Shown here in pieces: positions 35,879 to 45,312 of a stretch of 64,000 nucleotides of DNA. Position numbers and translations under genes: made by a program. Positions within the stretch are counted from its first letter, which is position 1. The number at the start of each line of letters is the position of its first letter. The notes below the pieces were generated by a model. It did not search any database and had not been told where the DNA came from. It saw only the letters and a list, made by a program, of their open reading frames with translations. Origin of the DNA: an uncultured Clostridia bacterium (GTDB lineage: Bacteria; Bacillota; Clostridia; Oscillospirales; Ruminococcaceae). The DNA lies in contig CAMVDP010000009.1 in the NCBI GenBank assembly GCA_947166275.1, positions 1-64,000 of the forward strand, in the 5' to 3' direction.

Positions 35879-36517
35879 ATGAATAACAGGTTCAGCATAA
35901 AATTTGACAACACACCCGGGGAGATAGAGGAAGCGTACAAGGCGTTCCAGACGAAGTACGCGCTCCGGAAGAAGCTCCTGTACACAGTGATATATCTGAT
36001 AGTCGTAGTGCTCGCGGCGGATATCATAGTTCGCGACATGACCAACCCCACAGGCTATATCGCAGGAGGACTTGCTCTCGGGATACTCGTGTTCAACTGG
36101 GTAAAGCCGGTGCTTATCCGGCGCAAGATGATGCAGGGGATAGAGGCTCTCGGCACGGACGAGACCTATACTATGACCCTGCTCGATGACAGGATAGAGA
36201 TCGAGACAGAGATAACCGGCGCCGACAAGGAGACCGAGACAGTCGCGGTGACGCGGCTCGGAGTATTCCCCGTGGAGGAAGGAAGCGAGGCGGCAAAGGA
36301 GCTTGAAGAGCACCCGGAGCTGGTGCAGGATAACACAAAGCCGCCCGAAAAGACCGTATACAGGCTCGCGGAGACGGAGATCTGCATGATCGAGCATAAG
36401 GAGCTCATGCTGATGTTCGTGAACCGTTCGTATATCCACGCAATACCCAAACGCTGCCTCGGTGACGAGGATGTGCTCGCTTTCAAGGCGTATTTTGAAG
36501 AAAAAGGTCTGATATGA
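35879..36517 (+). CDS. YcxB-like membrane protein
   Basis: The 212-residue protein has two membrane helices near residues 33-75 (KLLYTVIYLIVVVLAADIIV and GYIAGGLALGILVFNW). A YcxB-like C-terminal domain follows, ending in the typical FVNRSYIHAIPKRCLGDEDVLAFKAYFEEKGL pattern. Family function is unknown. It lies 13 bases after the previous gene and 26 before gyrA. Confidence 0.72.
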   Translation: MNNRFSIKFDNTPGEIEEAYKAFQTKYALRKKLLYTVIYLIVVVLAADIIVRDMTNPTGYIAGGLALGILVFNWVKPVLIRRKMMQGIEALGTDETYTMTLLDDRIEIETEITGADKETETVAVTRLGVFPVEEGSEAAKELEEHPELVQDNTKPPEKTVYRLAETEICMIEHKELMLMFVNRSYIHAIPKRCLGDEDVLAFKAYFEEKGLI

Positions 36518-36543
36518 CCGTCAGGAAGGACAACTAAAGATCA

Positions 36544-39300
36544 ATGGACAACAACAACATCGTAGATTCGATACACCCTAATGAAAAGCTCTACCAGATC
36601 GATGTGGAGAAAGAGGTGCGCACCGCGTTCCTCGATTACGCCATGTCGGTCATAGTTTCGCGCGCCCTGCCGGATGTGAGAGACGGATTAAAGCCTGTCC
36701 ACAGGCGTATCATCTACACTATGAACGACGCGGGCAACACCTACGACAAACAGCACCGCAAGTGCGCGTATACCGTCGGCGAAGTGCTCGGTAAATATCA
36801 CCCCCACGGCGACGCGTCAGTGTATGATGCTATGGTGCGTCTCGCGCAGGACTTCTCGCTGCGTTATCCGCTGGTGGACGGCCACGGCAACTTCGGTTCC
36901 GTTGACGGCGATCCGCCTGCCGCTTACCGTTATACCGAGGCGAGACTCGCAAAGATCGCGAACGAGATGCTTGCCGACATCAACAAGGACACCGTTGACT
37001 TCGGCACCAACTACGATGACAAGCTGAAAGAGCCTATAGTGCTTCCGTCGCGCTTCCCGAACCTGCTGGTGAACGGCAGTATCGGTATCGCGGTCGGCAT
37101 GGCGACCAATATTCCCCCGCACAATCTCTGTGAGGTCATCGATGCCATAGACCTTCTCATAGACAACCCCGACGCGGGCCCCGAGAGCCTCATGAGCTGC
37201 ATAAAAGGTCCGGATTTCCCTACGGGCGGCGTTATCATGGGATATTCGGGTATACGCTCGGCATACTACACCGGGCGCGGCAAGATAACCCTGCGCGGAC
37301 GCGCGGAGATAGTCGAGGAAAAGACCCATACCCGCATCGTCGTGACCGAGATACCATACATGGTCAACAAGACAAGGCTTCTTGAGTCTATCGGCGAGCT
37401 CATGCGCGACAAGCGTATAGACGGCATTGCCACACTTCGCGACGAGTCCGACAGAACGGGAATGAAGATCGTCATGGAGCTCAAGCGTGACGCAAACGCG
37501 AATGTGGTGCTCAACAAGCTGTACAGCTATACCCAGCTTCAGGATACCGTGGGAGTCATCATGCTCGCGCTGGTGAACGGCGAGCCGAAGATACTGCCGC
37601 TCAAGGATATGCTCACGAAGTATCTTGACTTCCAGGTGGAGGTCATCGAGCGCCGTACACGCTTTGATCTTGAACGCGCCCGCAACCGCGCACACCTGCT
37701 GCAGGGCTTTATGCTCGCTATCGACAACATAGACGAGGTCATCGCGATACTGCGCTCCAGCAAGAGCGTGCCGGAGGGCAAGGAGCGCCTTATGGAGCGA
37801 TTCAAGGAAGCCGACCTCGGGCAGCTTCTCACACGCGCCATGGACGAAAAGTACAAGAATATCGTGTTTGACCATACCATAGGGCTTTCCGAGGAACAGG
37901 CGGACGCTATCGTGCAGATGCGTCTTGCACAGCTCACAGGACTCGAAAAAGAGAAGATCGAGGAAGAGCTTGCCGATATCATGGGAAAGATAGGCGGTTA
38001 CATCGACATTCTTTCCGATAAAGCGAAGGTGTATGCTGTTATCCGCGAGGAGCTTGACGTTATAAAGAAAAAATACGGTGACGAGCGCCGCACATCTATC
38101 GAGCAGGTAAGCGGCGAGGTCGACATAGAAGACCTTATCCCCGTTGAGGAGTGCGTGCTCACGTACACGAACCTCGGATACCTGAAGCGCCAGCCCGTTG
38201 AGGTGTACAATCTTCAGCGCCGCGGAGGCAAGGGCGTCTCCGGCATAAAGCAGCGCGATGAGGACTTCATCGAGAACGTGTTCATCTCGTCCTCGCATGA
38301 TAACCTGTTGTTCGTTACAAACAAGGGCAACATGATGAAGCTTAAGTGCTTCGAGGTACCGGAGGGCTCCCGTCAGAGCAGAGGTACCAATGTTGTGAAC
38401 CTCATACAGCTCGAAGAGGGTGAGAAGGTCGCGGCACTGCTGAAGACATCGGATTTTGCCGAGAACAAGGTGTTCATATGTGTCACCAAGCAGGGCAAGA
38501 TAAAGCGCGTTCCGCTCTCGCAGTTCAGGAATATACGCAAGAAGGGACTTCGCGCCATCACGCTCGCGGAAAATGACGAGATAGCTGCGGCATACATCAC
38601 CGAGGGCGACTCCGGTGTGCTGGTTGCCACGCATGACGGACAGGCTCTGTGCTTCATGGAAGACACCGTAAGGCTCATGGGACGTACCGCGGGCGGTGTG
38701 AGAGCGATAAAGCTGCGTGAGGGCGACTATGTAGTCGGCGCGACTAAGATATACAGCGAGGACATGACGATACTCACCGTCACCGACAAGGGATACGGCC
38801 GCCGTTCGTATCTGCACAAGATAAACCAGGACGGCACCGTGAAGAAGCGTGTCGTTGTCGATAAGGAGACAGGCGAGGAGAAGGAAGTCACCGAGTACAA
38901 CTACCCCGTCAAGAAGCGCGGCGGATACGGCATCCTCAACTACAAGGTAAGCGAGGAGAAGGGCTATATCTGTGGCATACGCGCTCTCGGAGCGGATGAC
39001 GACGTTATCCTTATCAGCTCGGACGGTGTTATCATACGCATACGCGCAAATGATATCCGCCCGCTGAACAGACCGGCGAACGGCGTTCGCGTCATGAAGC
39101 TCTCCGACGGCAGCTCGGTAGTGTCATTCACCCGTACCGAGCATGACGAGAATGAGAAGACCGAAGAGGTCGAGCAGCCCGCCGAGGAGGATATCATCGA
39201 CACCGATGATATCGACGATAATGACGACGCAGACGATACCTCCGATGATGGCGAGGACGCGGACGACACCGCAGATGACAGCGACGATACAGATGAATAA
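36544..39300 (+). CDS. gyrA: DNA gyrase subunit A
   Basis: The 918-residue breakage-reunion subunit. The catalytic Tyr130 is in [14 protein letters not shown]. The GyrA box QRRGGKG in the C-terminal beta-pinwheel distinguishes it from ParC. In the quinolone-resistance region the sequence is [12 protein letters not shown], so the position equal to E. coli Ser83 is Ala91 while the Asp87 equivalent (Asp95) is kept. The last 45 or so residues are extremely acidic (repeated Asp/Glu/Thr). It ends at a strong bidirectional terminator. Confidence 0.96.
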   Translation: MDNNNIVDSIHPNEKLYQIDVEKEVRTAFLDYAMSVIVSRALPDVRDGLKPVHRRIIYTMNDAGNTYDKQHRKCAYTVGEVLGKYHPHGDASVYDAMVRLAQDFSLRYPLVDGHGNFGSVDGDPPAAYRYTEARLAKIANEMLADINKDTVDFGTNYDDKLKEPIVLPSRFPNLLVNGSIGIAVGMATNIPPHNLCEVIDAIDLLIDNPDAGPESLMSCIKGPDFPTGGVIMGYSGIRSAYYTGRGKITLRGRAEIVEEKTHTRIVVTEIPYMVNKTRLLESIGELMRDKRIDGIATLRDESDRTGMKIVMELKRDANANVVLNKLYSYTQLQDTVGVIMLALVNGEPKILPLKDMLTKYLDFQVEVIERRTRFDLERARNRAHLLQGFMLAIDNIDEVIAILRSSKSVPEGKERLMERFKEADLGQLLTRAMDEKYKNIVFDHTIGLSEEQADAIVQMRLAQLTGLEKEKIEEELADIMGKIGGYIDILSDKAKVYAVIREELDVIKKKYGDERRTSIEQVSGEVDIEDLIPVEECVLTYTNLGYLKRQPVEVYNLQRRGGKGVSGIKQRDEDFIENVFISSSHDNLLFVTNKGNMMKLKCFEVPEGSRQSRGTNVVNLIQLEEGEKVAALLKTSDFAENKVFICVTKQGKIKRVPLSQFRNIRKKGLRAITLAENDEIAAAYITEGDSGVLVATHDGQALCFMEDTVRLMGRTAGGVRAIKLREGDYVVGATKIYSEDMTILTVTDKGYGRRSYLHKINQDGTVKKRVVVDKETGEEKEVTEYNYPVKKRGGYGILNYKVSEEKGYICGIRALGADDDVILISSDGVIIRIRANDIRPLNRPANGVRVMKLSDGSSVVSFTRTEHDENEKTEEVEQPAEEDIIDTDDIDDNDDADDTSDDGEDADDTADDSDDTDE

Positions 39301-39305
39301 AACAA

Positions 39306-39338
39306 GGGGCTCCCGATATTGGGAGTCCCCTCTTTTTA
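39306..39338. terminator. Bidirectional terminator between gyrA and mazF
   Basis: GGGG-CTCCC pairs with GGGAG-T-CCCC (one bulge), followed by TCTTTTT. A-rich sequence on the left serves the opposite strand. Confidence 0.85.
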
Positions 39339-39695
39339 TCCCTGCGGAGTAAGCCCGAAGCTTACTGACAGTGCGCCGTCAACGCGGTGCATATCGGCGC
39401 TGTCGAGTTCGCCCATACGTTCTTTGAGACGTTTCTTATCTAATGTACGCACCTGTTCAAGGAGGACGACCGAATCCTTGGCGAGGCCGCAGCTTACTGC
39501 GTCGAGGGAGATATGGGTAGGAAGCTTGGTCTTTTCACGCTGGCTGGTTATGGCTGCGGCTATGACGGTGGGACTGTGGCGGTTGCCGACATCATTCTGT
39601 ACGATAAGCACGGGACGAATCCCTCCCTGTTCGGAGCCGACCACCGGGCTGAGGTCTGCGTAGTATATCTCTCCGCGTTTGATAGTCATTATCAT
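39336..39695 (-). CDS. MazF/PemK family endoribonuclease toxin (orphan)
   Basis: The 119-residue protein has the MazF/EndoA fold: [31 protein letters not shown], then [20 protein letters not shown] and [16 protein letters not shown]. These contain the active-site Arg and Thr/Ser seen in EndoA. Family members cut single-stranded RNA at short motifs such as UACAU. No antitoxin ORF precedes it: 39696-39841 holds no gene on this strand. GAAAGGACGGTA favours ATG 39695 over 39689. It converges with gyrA. Confidence 0.9.
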   Translation of the reverse strand: MIMTIKRGEIYYADLSPVVGSEQGGIRPVLIVQNDVGNRHSPTVIAAAITSQREKTKLPTHISLDAVSCGLAKDSVVLLEQVRTLDKKRLKERMGELDSADMHRVDGALSVSFGLTPQG

Positions 39696-39841
39696 TACCG
39701 TCCTTTCATGTGTCTTTCTGCAAGTATTTTGAACAGCCGCGCAGGAAAATATACAGGTATTCCCCGCTCTTTACAGTTTATTCGCGAAGCGGGGATCTTG
39801 CCGCAGCATCGGGCTTTGTGCTTGTACAGGGCAAAAAAATC

Positions 39842-39869
39842 TTGACTTTTGCGTCGAATTATGTATAAT
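39842..39869 (+). promoter_or_regulatory. Promoter of the SGNH lipoprotein gene
   Basis: TTGACT (39842-39847), 16 bases and TATAAT (39864-39869). Expected start near 39876, so the leader would be only about ten bases. Confidence 0.65.
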
Positions 39870-39886
39870 AAAAAATGGTGATCAGA

Positions 39887-41185
39887 ATGAAAAATAAGGC
39901 GCTTTTAAGCGCAGCGTTAGTTATCGCTATTGCGTCGGTCCTGTGCTCGTGTTCGGATACATCCCCGGCGCAGTCGTCGGCATCAGAAGTTACGGAGACA
40001 TCGCAGGCGGCGACAGTTACGGAAATATCGTCGGCGCAGCCTGAAACGCAGGTCACGGCCACGGCTGCCGAGCCGAATGAGCGTGACAAGTATATCGCTC
40101 TGTCCGCGCTTTCAACGGGTGATCCCGCACGATTCCGCAAGGCGCTGGAGAAAGCGGAGAACGGCGGGGAGCTGACGGTGGCGTATATCGGCGGCTCGAT
40201 AACCGAGGGATACACCGTTGAGCCGGAACAGTGCTGGGCGTATCTGACGTACCGGCAGCTGTGCGAGAAGTACCCCGATGCGAAGATAAACTATGTTAAC
40301 GCGGGGCTCAGCGGCACTCCGTCAACGCTCGGACTGATACGCTGCGATCGTGATGTGATCGAGCCGTTCGGAGACCCGGACATCGTGTATGTTGAGTTCG
40401 CGGTGAACGATGACAGCAGCGCGGTAACGAAGGAAGCGTACGAAAGCCTTGTGCGAAAGCTTCTCGATCTTGACAGCGCTCCGGCAGTATCGCTGGTATT
40501 CATGCGGACGGACAGCGGCTACAGCTGCCAGGACTGGCAGAGCGAGGTCGGGTATCTGTACGGACTTCCCATGATAAGCATAAATGACGCGCTTACGCAG
40601 GCTATAGACGACGGATACATGACATGGGGAGATTACTCCAACGACGGAGCTCATCCTAACCCCGAGGGCTGTAAATTCGTTGCAGAGGCTGTCGGGTATA
40701 TGACAAAGCGCCTGACGGACGACAGCACGGCATCGGACAAGAGGTTCGGCGCGGACGACCGTGCGTGTGATGTGGCACCGATCTATGGCAGCGGTTTCAC
40801 GGGCACGCGATTGTTCGATTCGGCGAGCATTGAGCCCGTCTCAATGGGCGAGTACGGCGTGAACCACAGCGTTCTTGCGTCTTTTCCGAACGCGTGGACG
40901 CGCAAGGGCGGCGATAATGAGGGCATCACGTTCGATATGACCTTCGGGAGCCTGTTCATAGTGTTCCACTGCAACAAGACCAAGCACTTCGGCACCGCGG
41001 AGGTTTTCGTGGACGGAGAGCTCAAAGGCACGGTCGCAAGTATGAAAAACGACGGCTGGAGCAACCCGGTACCGCAGCTTATAATGCGCGGCGATGAGGT
41101 AAAGCCGCACAGCGTGACCGTGAAGATGAAGGACGGCGACGAGAAGGAATACTTCGGGATACTCGCCTTCGGCTGTACGCAGTAA
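39887..41185 (+). CDS. SGNH/GDSL hydrolase-type lipoprotein
   Basis: The 432-residue protein has a signal peptide with lipobox LCSC and then a Ser/Thr/Ala-rich tether (about 25-65). An SGNH hydrolase domain follows with nucleophile motif GGSITEGYT, oxyanion/helper regions (NAGLSGTPS; VEFAVNDDSS) and DGAHPN carrying the Asp-His pair. The last 120 residues form a beta-rich domain. Such proteins commonly act as carbohydrate esterases on plant polysaccharides. ATG 39887 is preferred over ATG 39875, which would lie before the expected transcript start. Confidence 0.85.
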   Translation: MKNKALLSAALVIAIASVLCSCSDTSPAQSSASEVTETSQAATVTEISSAQPETQVTATAAEPNERDKYIALSALSTGDPARFRKALEKAENGGELTVAYIGGSITEGYTVEPEQCWAYLTYRQLCEKYPDAKINYVNAGLSGTPSTLGLIRCDRDVIEPFGDPDIVYVEFAVNDDSSAVTKEAYESLVRKLLDLDSAPAVSLVFMRTDSGYSCQDWQSEVGYLYGLPMISINDALTQAIDDGYMTWGDYSNDGAHPNPEGCKFVAEAVGYMTKRLTDDSTASDKRFGADDRACDVAPIYGSGFTGTRLFDSASIEPVSMGEYGVNHSVLASFPNAWTRKGGDNEGITFDMTFGSLFIVFHCNKTKHFGTAEVFVDGELKGTVASMKNDGWSNPVPQLIMRGDEVKPHSVTVKMKDGDEKEYFGILAFGCTQ

Positions 41186-41239
41186 CGGCAATTCGCACCC
41201 AAAAGGTGCCTTGAAATAAAAACTTGGAGGATACATAAA

Positions 41240-41728
41240 ATGGCAGACAAAAAAGAAGTAGCCGCAAAGGCGGCGGAAAAGGGCAAGGGCTTCCTGAAGG
41301 AGTTCAAGGAGTTCGCTCTCAAGGGCAATGTAATGGACATGGCAGTCGGCGTACTGATAGGCGGAGCTTTCTCCGGCATCGTCACCGCGCTTACCAATGA
41401 TTTCATCAACCCGCTCATATCGTCGATAGGCGGCGCGGAGATCGCGGGCATGATAAGACTTCCGTGGGTGAACTACGAAGGACTTGACGCAGACCAGATC
41501 AAGGCGCTCTCGCTTGACTACGGCGAATTCGCGACCACAGTCATCAACTTCCTCATCATGGCGCTCATCATATTCCTGCTGATGAAAGGCATCAACAAGC
41601 TTATGTCTATCGGCAAGAAGAAGCAGGAGGAAGAAGCTGCCGCAGCTCCGCCTCCCGAGCCTACAAAGGAAGAAGTGCTCCTTACTGAAATACGTGACCT
41701 TCTCGCAGCACAGAACAAGAAACAATAA
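41240..41728 (+). CDS. mscL: Large-conductance mechanosensitive channel
   Basis: The 162-residue channel opens under membrane tension to release solutes on hypo-osmotic shock. The core FKEFALKGNVMDMAVGVLIGGAFSGIV and TM2 INFLIMALIIFLLMKGINKL are typical. About 18 extra charged residues precede the core (MADKKEVAAKAAEKGKGF), and the C-terminus ends in a Pro-rich hinge and an EIRDLLAAQ helix. GGAGGATACATAAA precedes the ATG. A small GCACC/GGTGC hairpin lies between it and the preceding gene. Confidence 0.95.
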   Translation: MADKKEVAAKAAEKGKGFLKEFKEFALKGNVMDMAVGVLIGGAFSGIVTALTNDFINPLISSIGGAEIAGMIRLPWVNYEGLDADQIKALSLDYGEFATTVINFLIMALIIFLLMKGINKLMSIGKKKQEEEAAAAPPPEPTKEEVLLTEIRDLLAAQNKKQ

Positions 41729-41739
41729 AACAGCAAGTA

Positions 41740-41766
41740 CCCGGCGCGTCAGCGCCGGGGCTTTTT
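41740..41766 (+). terminator. Terminator of mscL
   Basis: CCCGGCGC, loop GTCA, GCGCCGGG, then GCTTTTTG. Confidence 0.9.
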
Positions 41767-41822
41767 GTTTCATCTTGTCATATTGCAACAAACTAACACA
41801 TGAAATTAGTAAATTATTAGAC

Positions 41823-41851
41823 TTGACAAATCGCACAAAATGGAGTATTAT
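41823..41851 (+). promoter_or_regulatory. Promoter of the V-type ATPase operon
   Basis: TTGACA (41823-41828), 17 bases and TATTAT (41846-41851), about 37 bases before the first ATG. Confidence 0.75.
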
Positions 41852-41894
41852 AAACAGGAATATATTGTAAGAATGGTAAAACGGAGGACACATT

Positions 41895-42212
41895 ATGGAT
41901 AATTCCGTTAGTGCAATAATAGAAGCCGATAAGAAAGCGAGAGCGGTATACGAGGCTGCCGAGAAAAAAGCCGAAGCTGTGATCGTCACAGCAAAGGCTG
42001 AACGGGACAGTCTTGCCGGGGATAACTCGGACGAGCTTGTAAGAGAGGCGGATAAGAAACGCTCCGAGCTTAAAGCCGTGTCGGACAAGGAGATCACCGA
42101 AGCCGAAAAGCAGGCGGAGGAGAAATGCCGCATGCTCGACGAGAAGATGTCCGCGAGCAGAGACGCATGGAAAAATGAGATAGTAAGCCGTATATTAAGC
42201 TTTGAGAACTGA
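41895..42212 (+). CDS. V-type ATPase peripheral-stalk subunit G/H
   Basis: The 105-residue, almost fully coiled-coil protein is rich in Ala, Lys and Glu (IIEADKKARAVYEAAEKKAEAVI). By position at the head of the operon and composition it is the G/H-type subunit that pairs with subunit E to form peripheral stalks. Strong GGAGGACACATT before the ATG. The family has weak sequence conservation, so the call relies partly on context. Confidence 0.82.
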   Translation: MDNSVSAIIEADKKARAVYEAAEKKAEAVIVTAKAERDSLAGDNSDELVREADKKRSELKAVSDKEITEAEKQAEEKCRMLDEKMSASRDAWKNEIVSRILSFEN

Positions 42213-42221
42213 GGTGAGGGA

Positions 42222-43253
42222 ATGGCAAACAATGCTGTGACCGCAAAGGCGAGAGCTATACATGGCAGTATGCTCACAAAGGAAGACTACACCGTTCTCA
42301 TCCACAAGGCAACGATATCTGCGGTGGTAGCGTATCTCAAGGCAAAGCCTCTGTATGCTTCCGCGTTTGCGGATACCGACGAAGCCGCAGTTCACCGTGA
42401 ACAGGCGGAGGCACTCATAAGCAGGAACGTCTTCGATACATACAAGCGCATCCTGCGGTTCTCTTCCGGCGACAAGAAGGGCATTTCCGGGTTTTACACG
42501 CGCCGTCTTGAGTGCGACCAGCTGATAAAAGCCGTGATAGCGATAACCACAGGTGAACAGGAGGGTTTCGTCATCGCGTTCCCGGAGTACATCGACGAGG
42601 AGCTCACTTTCGACCACCTGCGTCTTGCGGCGTCGAAGGATCTGCGCTCGGCTGCCGAGGTCATTCGCGGGACGATATACTATCGAAGCCTTGCTCCGCT
42701 GATGACGGCGCCCGAACCGGACGTTGACCGTATCCTCACCACGATAAGCGTGTGCTATATCAAATGGGCGTTCGGGCAGATAGACAGGACCGAGCATGGC
42801 AAGACCCGTACACTGCTGAAGGATTTCATACTTCGTAAGGTGGACGCGGATAACCTTCTCACCTGCTACAGAATGAAGTCGTTCGGGTTGGGCAACGAGC
42901 GGATAAAGGAGCTTCTGATACCGTATCACAAGCGGCTTCGCGTGGTTGAGATAGACGACGCGCTGAAGCAGCCGGATCCGGTCGGAACGCTCAGGGATAT
43001 GTTCGTGAGCCAGCGCGTGGCGCTTGCGAACGAATCGGATATCCCGGAGATAAACGTGAACGTGTCGGATTACCGGTATTTCCGTCATCGACTCGCGGTG
43101 AGCACGAATGAGACCGAGGCGCTGTACGCGCTTATGATGCTTATGACGGCGGAGAGCACCGACCTTTGCAGGATAATCGAGGGCATAAGGTACGGGCTCG
43201 CGCCTGACGCGATAGAGAACTATCTTATTAATACGAAAGGAAAGGGCGAATAA
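42222..43253 (+). CDS. ntpC: V-type ATPase subunit C
   Basis: The 343-residue funnel-shaped subunit (NtpC/AtpC/d-type) sits on the rotor ring and links it to the central stalk. It starts AVTAKARAIHGSMLTKEDYTVLIHKATI, the typical N-terminus; helical throughout. Its stop overlaps the next start by one base. It is placed before subunit I, unlike the Enterococcus order in which C follows E. Confidence 0.88.
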   Translation: MANNAVTAKARAIHGSMLTKEDYTVLIHKATISAVVAYLKAKPLYASAFADTDEAAVHREQAEALISRNVFDTYKRILRFSSGDKKGISGFYTRRLECDQLIKAVIAITTGEQEGFVIAFPEYIDEELTFDHLRLAASKDLRSAAEVIRGTIYYRSLAPLMTAPEPDVDRILTTISVCYIKWAFGQIDRTEHGKTRTLLKDFILRKVDADNLLTCYRMKSFGLGNERIKELLIPYHKRLRVVEIDDALKQPDPVGTLRDMFVSQRVALANESDIPEINVNVSDYRYFRHRLAVSTNETEALYALMMLMTAESTDLCRIIEGIRYGLAPDAIENYLINTKGKGE

Positions 43254-45286
43254 TGGCAATAGAAAAGGTCGCGCTTGTCTATATCGAGGGCAGCCTCAGA
43301 AAGATAAACAAGACGCTTATCAAATGCTGTGAAAGCGAATGTTTTCATATAAACCCGCCACCCGACATATCGGGCTCGGAGGTCTCGGCGAGGCTTCTCA
43401 AGGACAAGGGCGTATATGAGCGGCTCATGAAGCGCGCGAGGGCTCTCGCGGACGCAATAGGCGTGAAGCCGGACAAGAACGCTTCGTACGACGACATAGA
43501 TTACAGTGTGAGCGTGGACTTCAAGAACTATCTCGACGAGATAGACAATATGCAGCGGGAGCTTTCGGAAGAGCGGATGAAGCTTGGCTCATCGCTTCGC
43601 TCGGAGAACGCGATATATCATAACCTTACGCAGATGACGGGGTTAAGGGTCGACCTTGCCGACCTGCTTTCGCTGAAATACGCGAAGTTCCGTTTCGGAC
43701 GGCTCCCGAACGAGAGCATACGAAAGCTCACGTTCTATGAAGAAAAGACTTTCTTCTTCTACCCCTTCAAGCAGGAGAAGAATTATACGTGGTGCTTTTA
43801 CATAACCTCGAAGACCGAGGCGAATGACATAGACTTCCTGTTCAACACACTTGGCTTTGAGCGCACGATGCTTCCGGATTATCTCAAGGGCAGTTCTGAA
43901 GAAGCGACAAAGAAGCTGCTTGAGCAGATGGAGGCGGAGAACAAGCGCATCACCGAGATCGACGCGCAGCTCAAAGCCATCGCGGACAGAGAGGGCGAGA
44001 AGCTCTCGAAGGTGTACGCAAAGCTCGGCGCGATAAGCAGCAGCTACGAGCTGCGCTCGAACGTCACGGTATTCGACGGGCGCTTCCACTTTTCGGGGTA
44101 CGTCCCCACGAGCGAAAAGAAGCGCTTCACAGAACTGATAAACACTGTCGGCGACGTATCGCTCACGTTCCGTGACACGGCTCCCGACGAGACTGCTCCG
44201 GTGCGGCTCAAGAACAACTTCCTGTTCCGCCCGTTCGAGATGTTCGTCAAGATGTACGGTCTACCGGCATCGAACGGCATGGATCCCACGCCGCTTGTGG
44301 CGATAACATACATGCTGCTGTACGGCATGATGTTCGGCGACCTCGGACAGGGACTCTGCATCATGGTGCTCGGTCTGATACTCACGAAATGCACAAAGGC
44401 GGGGCTTGCTCCGATAATCACGCGCATCGGCTTCTCAAGCGCGGTGTTCGGAGTCATCTACGGCTCGGTGTTCGGCAGCGAAGAGATAATAAAGCCGTTC
44501 TTCCACGTGCCGCAGATATATGAGCTGTTCGGTTACACGGAGCCGCCGCAAGACGTTTTCCAGGCATCGAACATGTTCCTGATACTTGCGCTTATCGTTG
44601 GTATCTGCCTGATACTGCTGACGATGATAATAAATATCTTCGTAAGCCTTCGCATGAAGGATTACGAGGCGGGCATCTTCGGCGCGAGCGGTGTGTGCGG
44701 ATTTGTATTTTACGCTTCGCTCATCGCGGGCTTCGGCTGCTCGTTCGTGTTCGGCGTTGATATAATGAACACGGCGTATGTGCTCGGACTTATAGTGCTT
44801 CCGCTGGTGCTGATATTCTTCAAGGAACCGCTGCTGCACCTTATGGCGGGTCACGGTATGAAGTCGGAGAAGACCGTCAAGAACGGCGGCAACATAGATA
44901 CAGGGCTGAAAGCGCGCCTTGAAGCCATGAACGAGGGTTCGGGCTCCGAAAAGAAGGGCGTCGGCATGTTCATAATCGAAGGCATCATCGACCTGTTCGA
45001 GACCTGCCTTACCTACATCACAAACACGATGTCCTATCTGCGTATCGGCGGCTTCGTATTGAGCCACGCGGGACTAATGCTCGTATTTACTATCATAGCC
45101 TCGATGTTTGACGGTCCGGGAAAAATAATCATGCTGGTCGTCGGCAACCTCTTCGTTACGGGCTTTGAGGGCTTCATCGTGGGCATACAGGTGCTTCGTC
45201 TTGAGTTCTACGAGCTGTTCAGCCGTTTCTTCAAGAGCGGCGGTGTACCGTTCAAAAGCGTATCTTTAAACTCTAAAACTGCATAA
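43253..45286 (+). CDS. ntpI: V-type ATPase subunit I (a-type stator)
   Basis: The 677-residue protein has a cytoplasmic N-terminal half with coiled coils and a C-terminal half with about seven to eight membrane helices. The a-subunit signature FGDLGQGL and the late helices with SYLRIGGFVLSHAGLML and GFEGFIVGIQVLRLEFYELFSRFF are clear; the conserved Arg of ion translocation is in SYLRI. It forms the half-channels next to the K ring. Confidence 0.93.
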   Translation: MAIEKVALVYIEGSLRKINKTLIKCCESECFHINPPPDISGSEVSARLLKDKGVYERLMKRARALADAIGVKPDKNASYDDIDYSVSVDFKNYLDEIDNMQRELSEERMKLGSSLRSENAIYHNLTQMTGLRVDLADLLSLKYAKFRFGRLPNESIRKLTFYEEKTFFFYPFKQEKNYTWCFYITSKTEANDIDFLFNTLGFERTMLPDYLKGSSEEATKKLLEQMEAENKRITEIDAQLKAIADREGEKLSKVYAKLGAISSSYELRSNVTVFDGRFHFSGYVPTSEKKRFTELINTVGDVSLTFRDTAPDETAPVRLKNNFLFRPFEMFVKMYGLPASNGMDPTPLVAITYMLLYGMMFGDLGQGLCIMVLGLILTKCTKAGLAPIITRIGFSSAVFGVIYGSVFGSEEIIKPFFHVPQIYELFGYTEPPQDVFQASNMFLILALIVGICLILLTMIINIFVSLRMKDYEAGIFGASGVCGFVFYASLIAGFGCSFVFGVDIMNTAYVLGLIVLPLVLIFFKEPLLHLMAGHGMKSEKTVKNGGNIDTGLKARLEAMNEGSGSEKKGVGMFIIEGIIDLFETCLTYITNTMSYLRIGGFVLSHAGLMLVFTIIASMFDGPGKIIMLVVGNLFVTGFEGFIVGIQVLRLEFYELFSRFFKSGGVPFKSVSLNSKTA

Positions 45287-45312
45287 TAAATAATTTCGGA
45301 GGAAATAAAACC

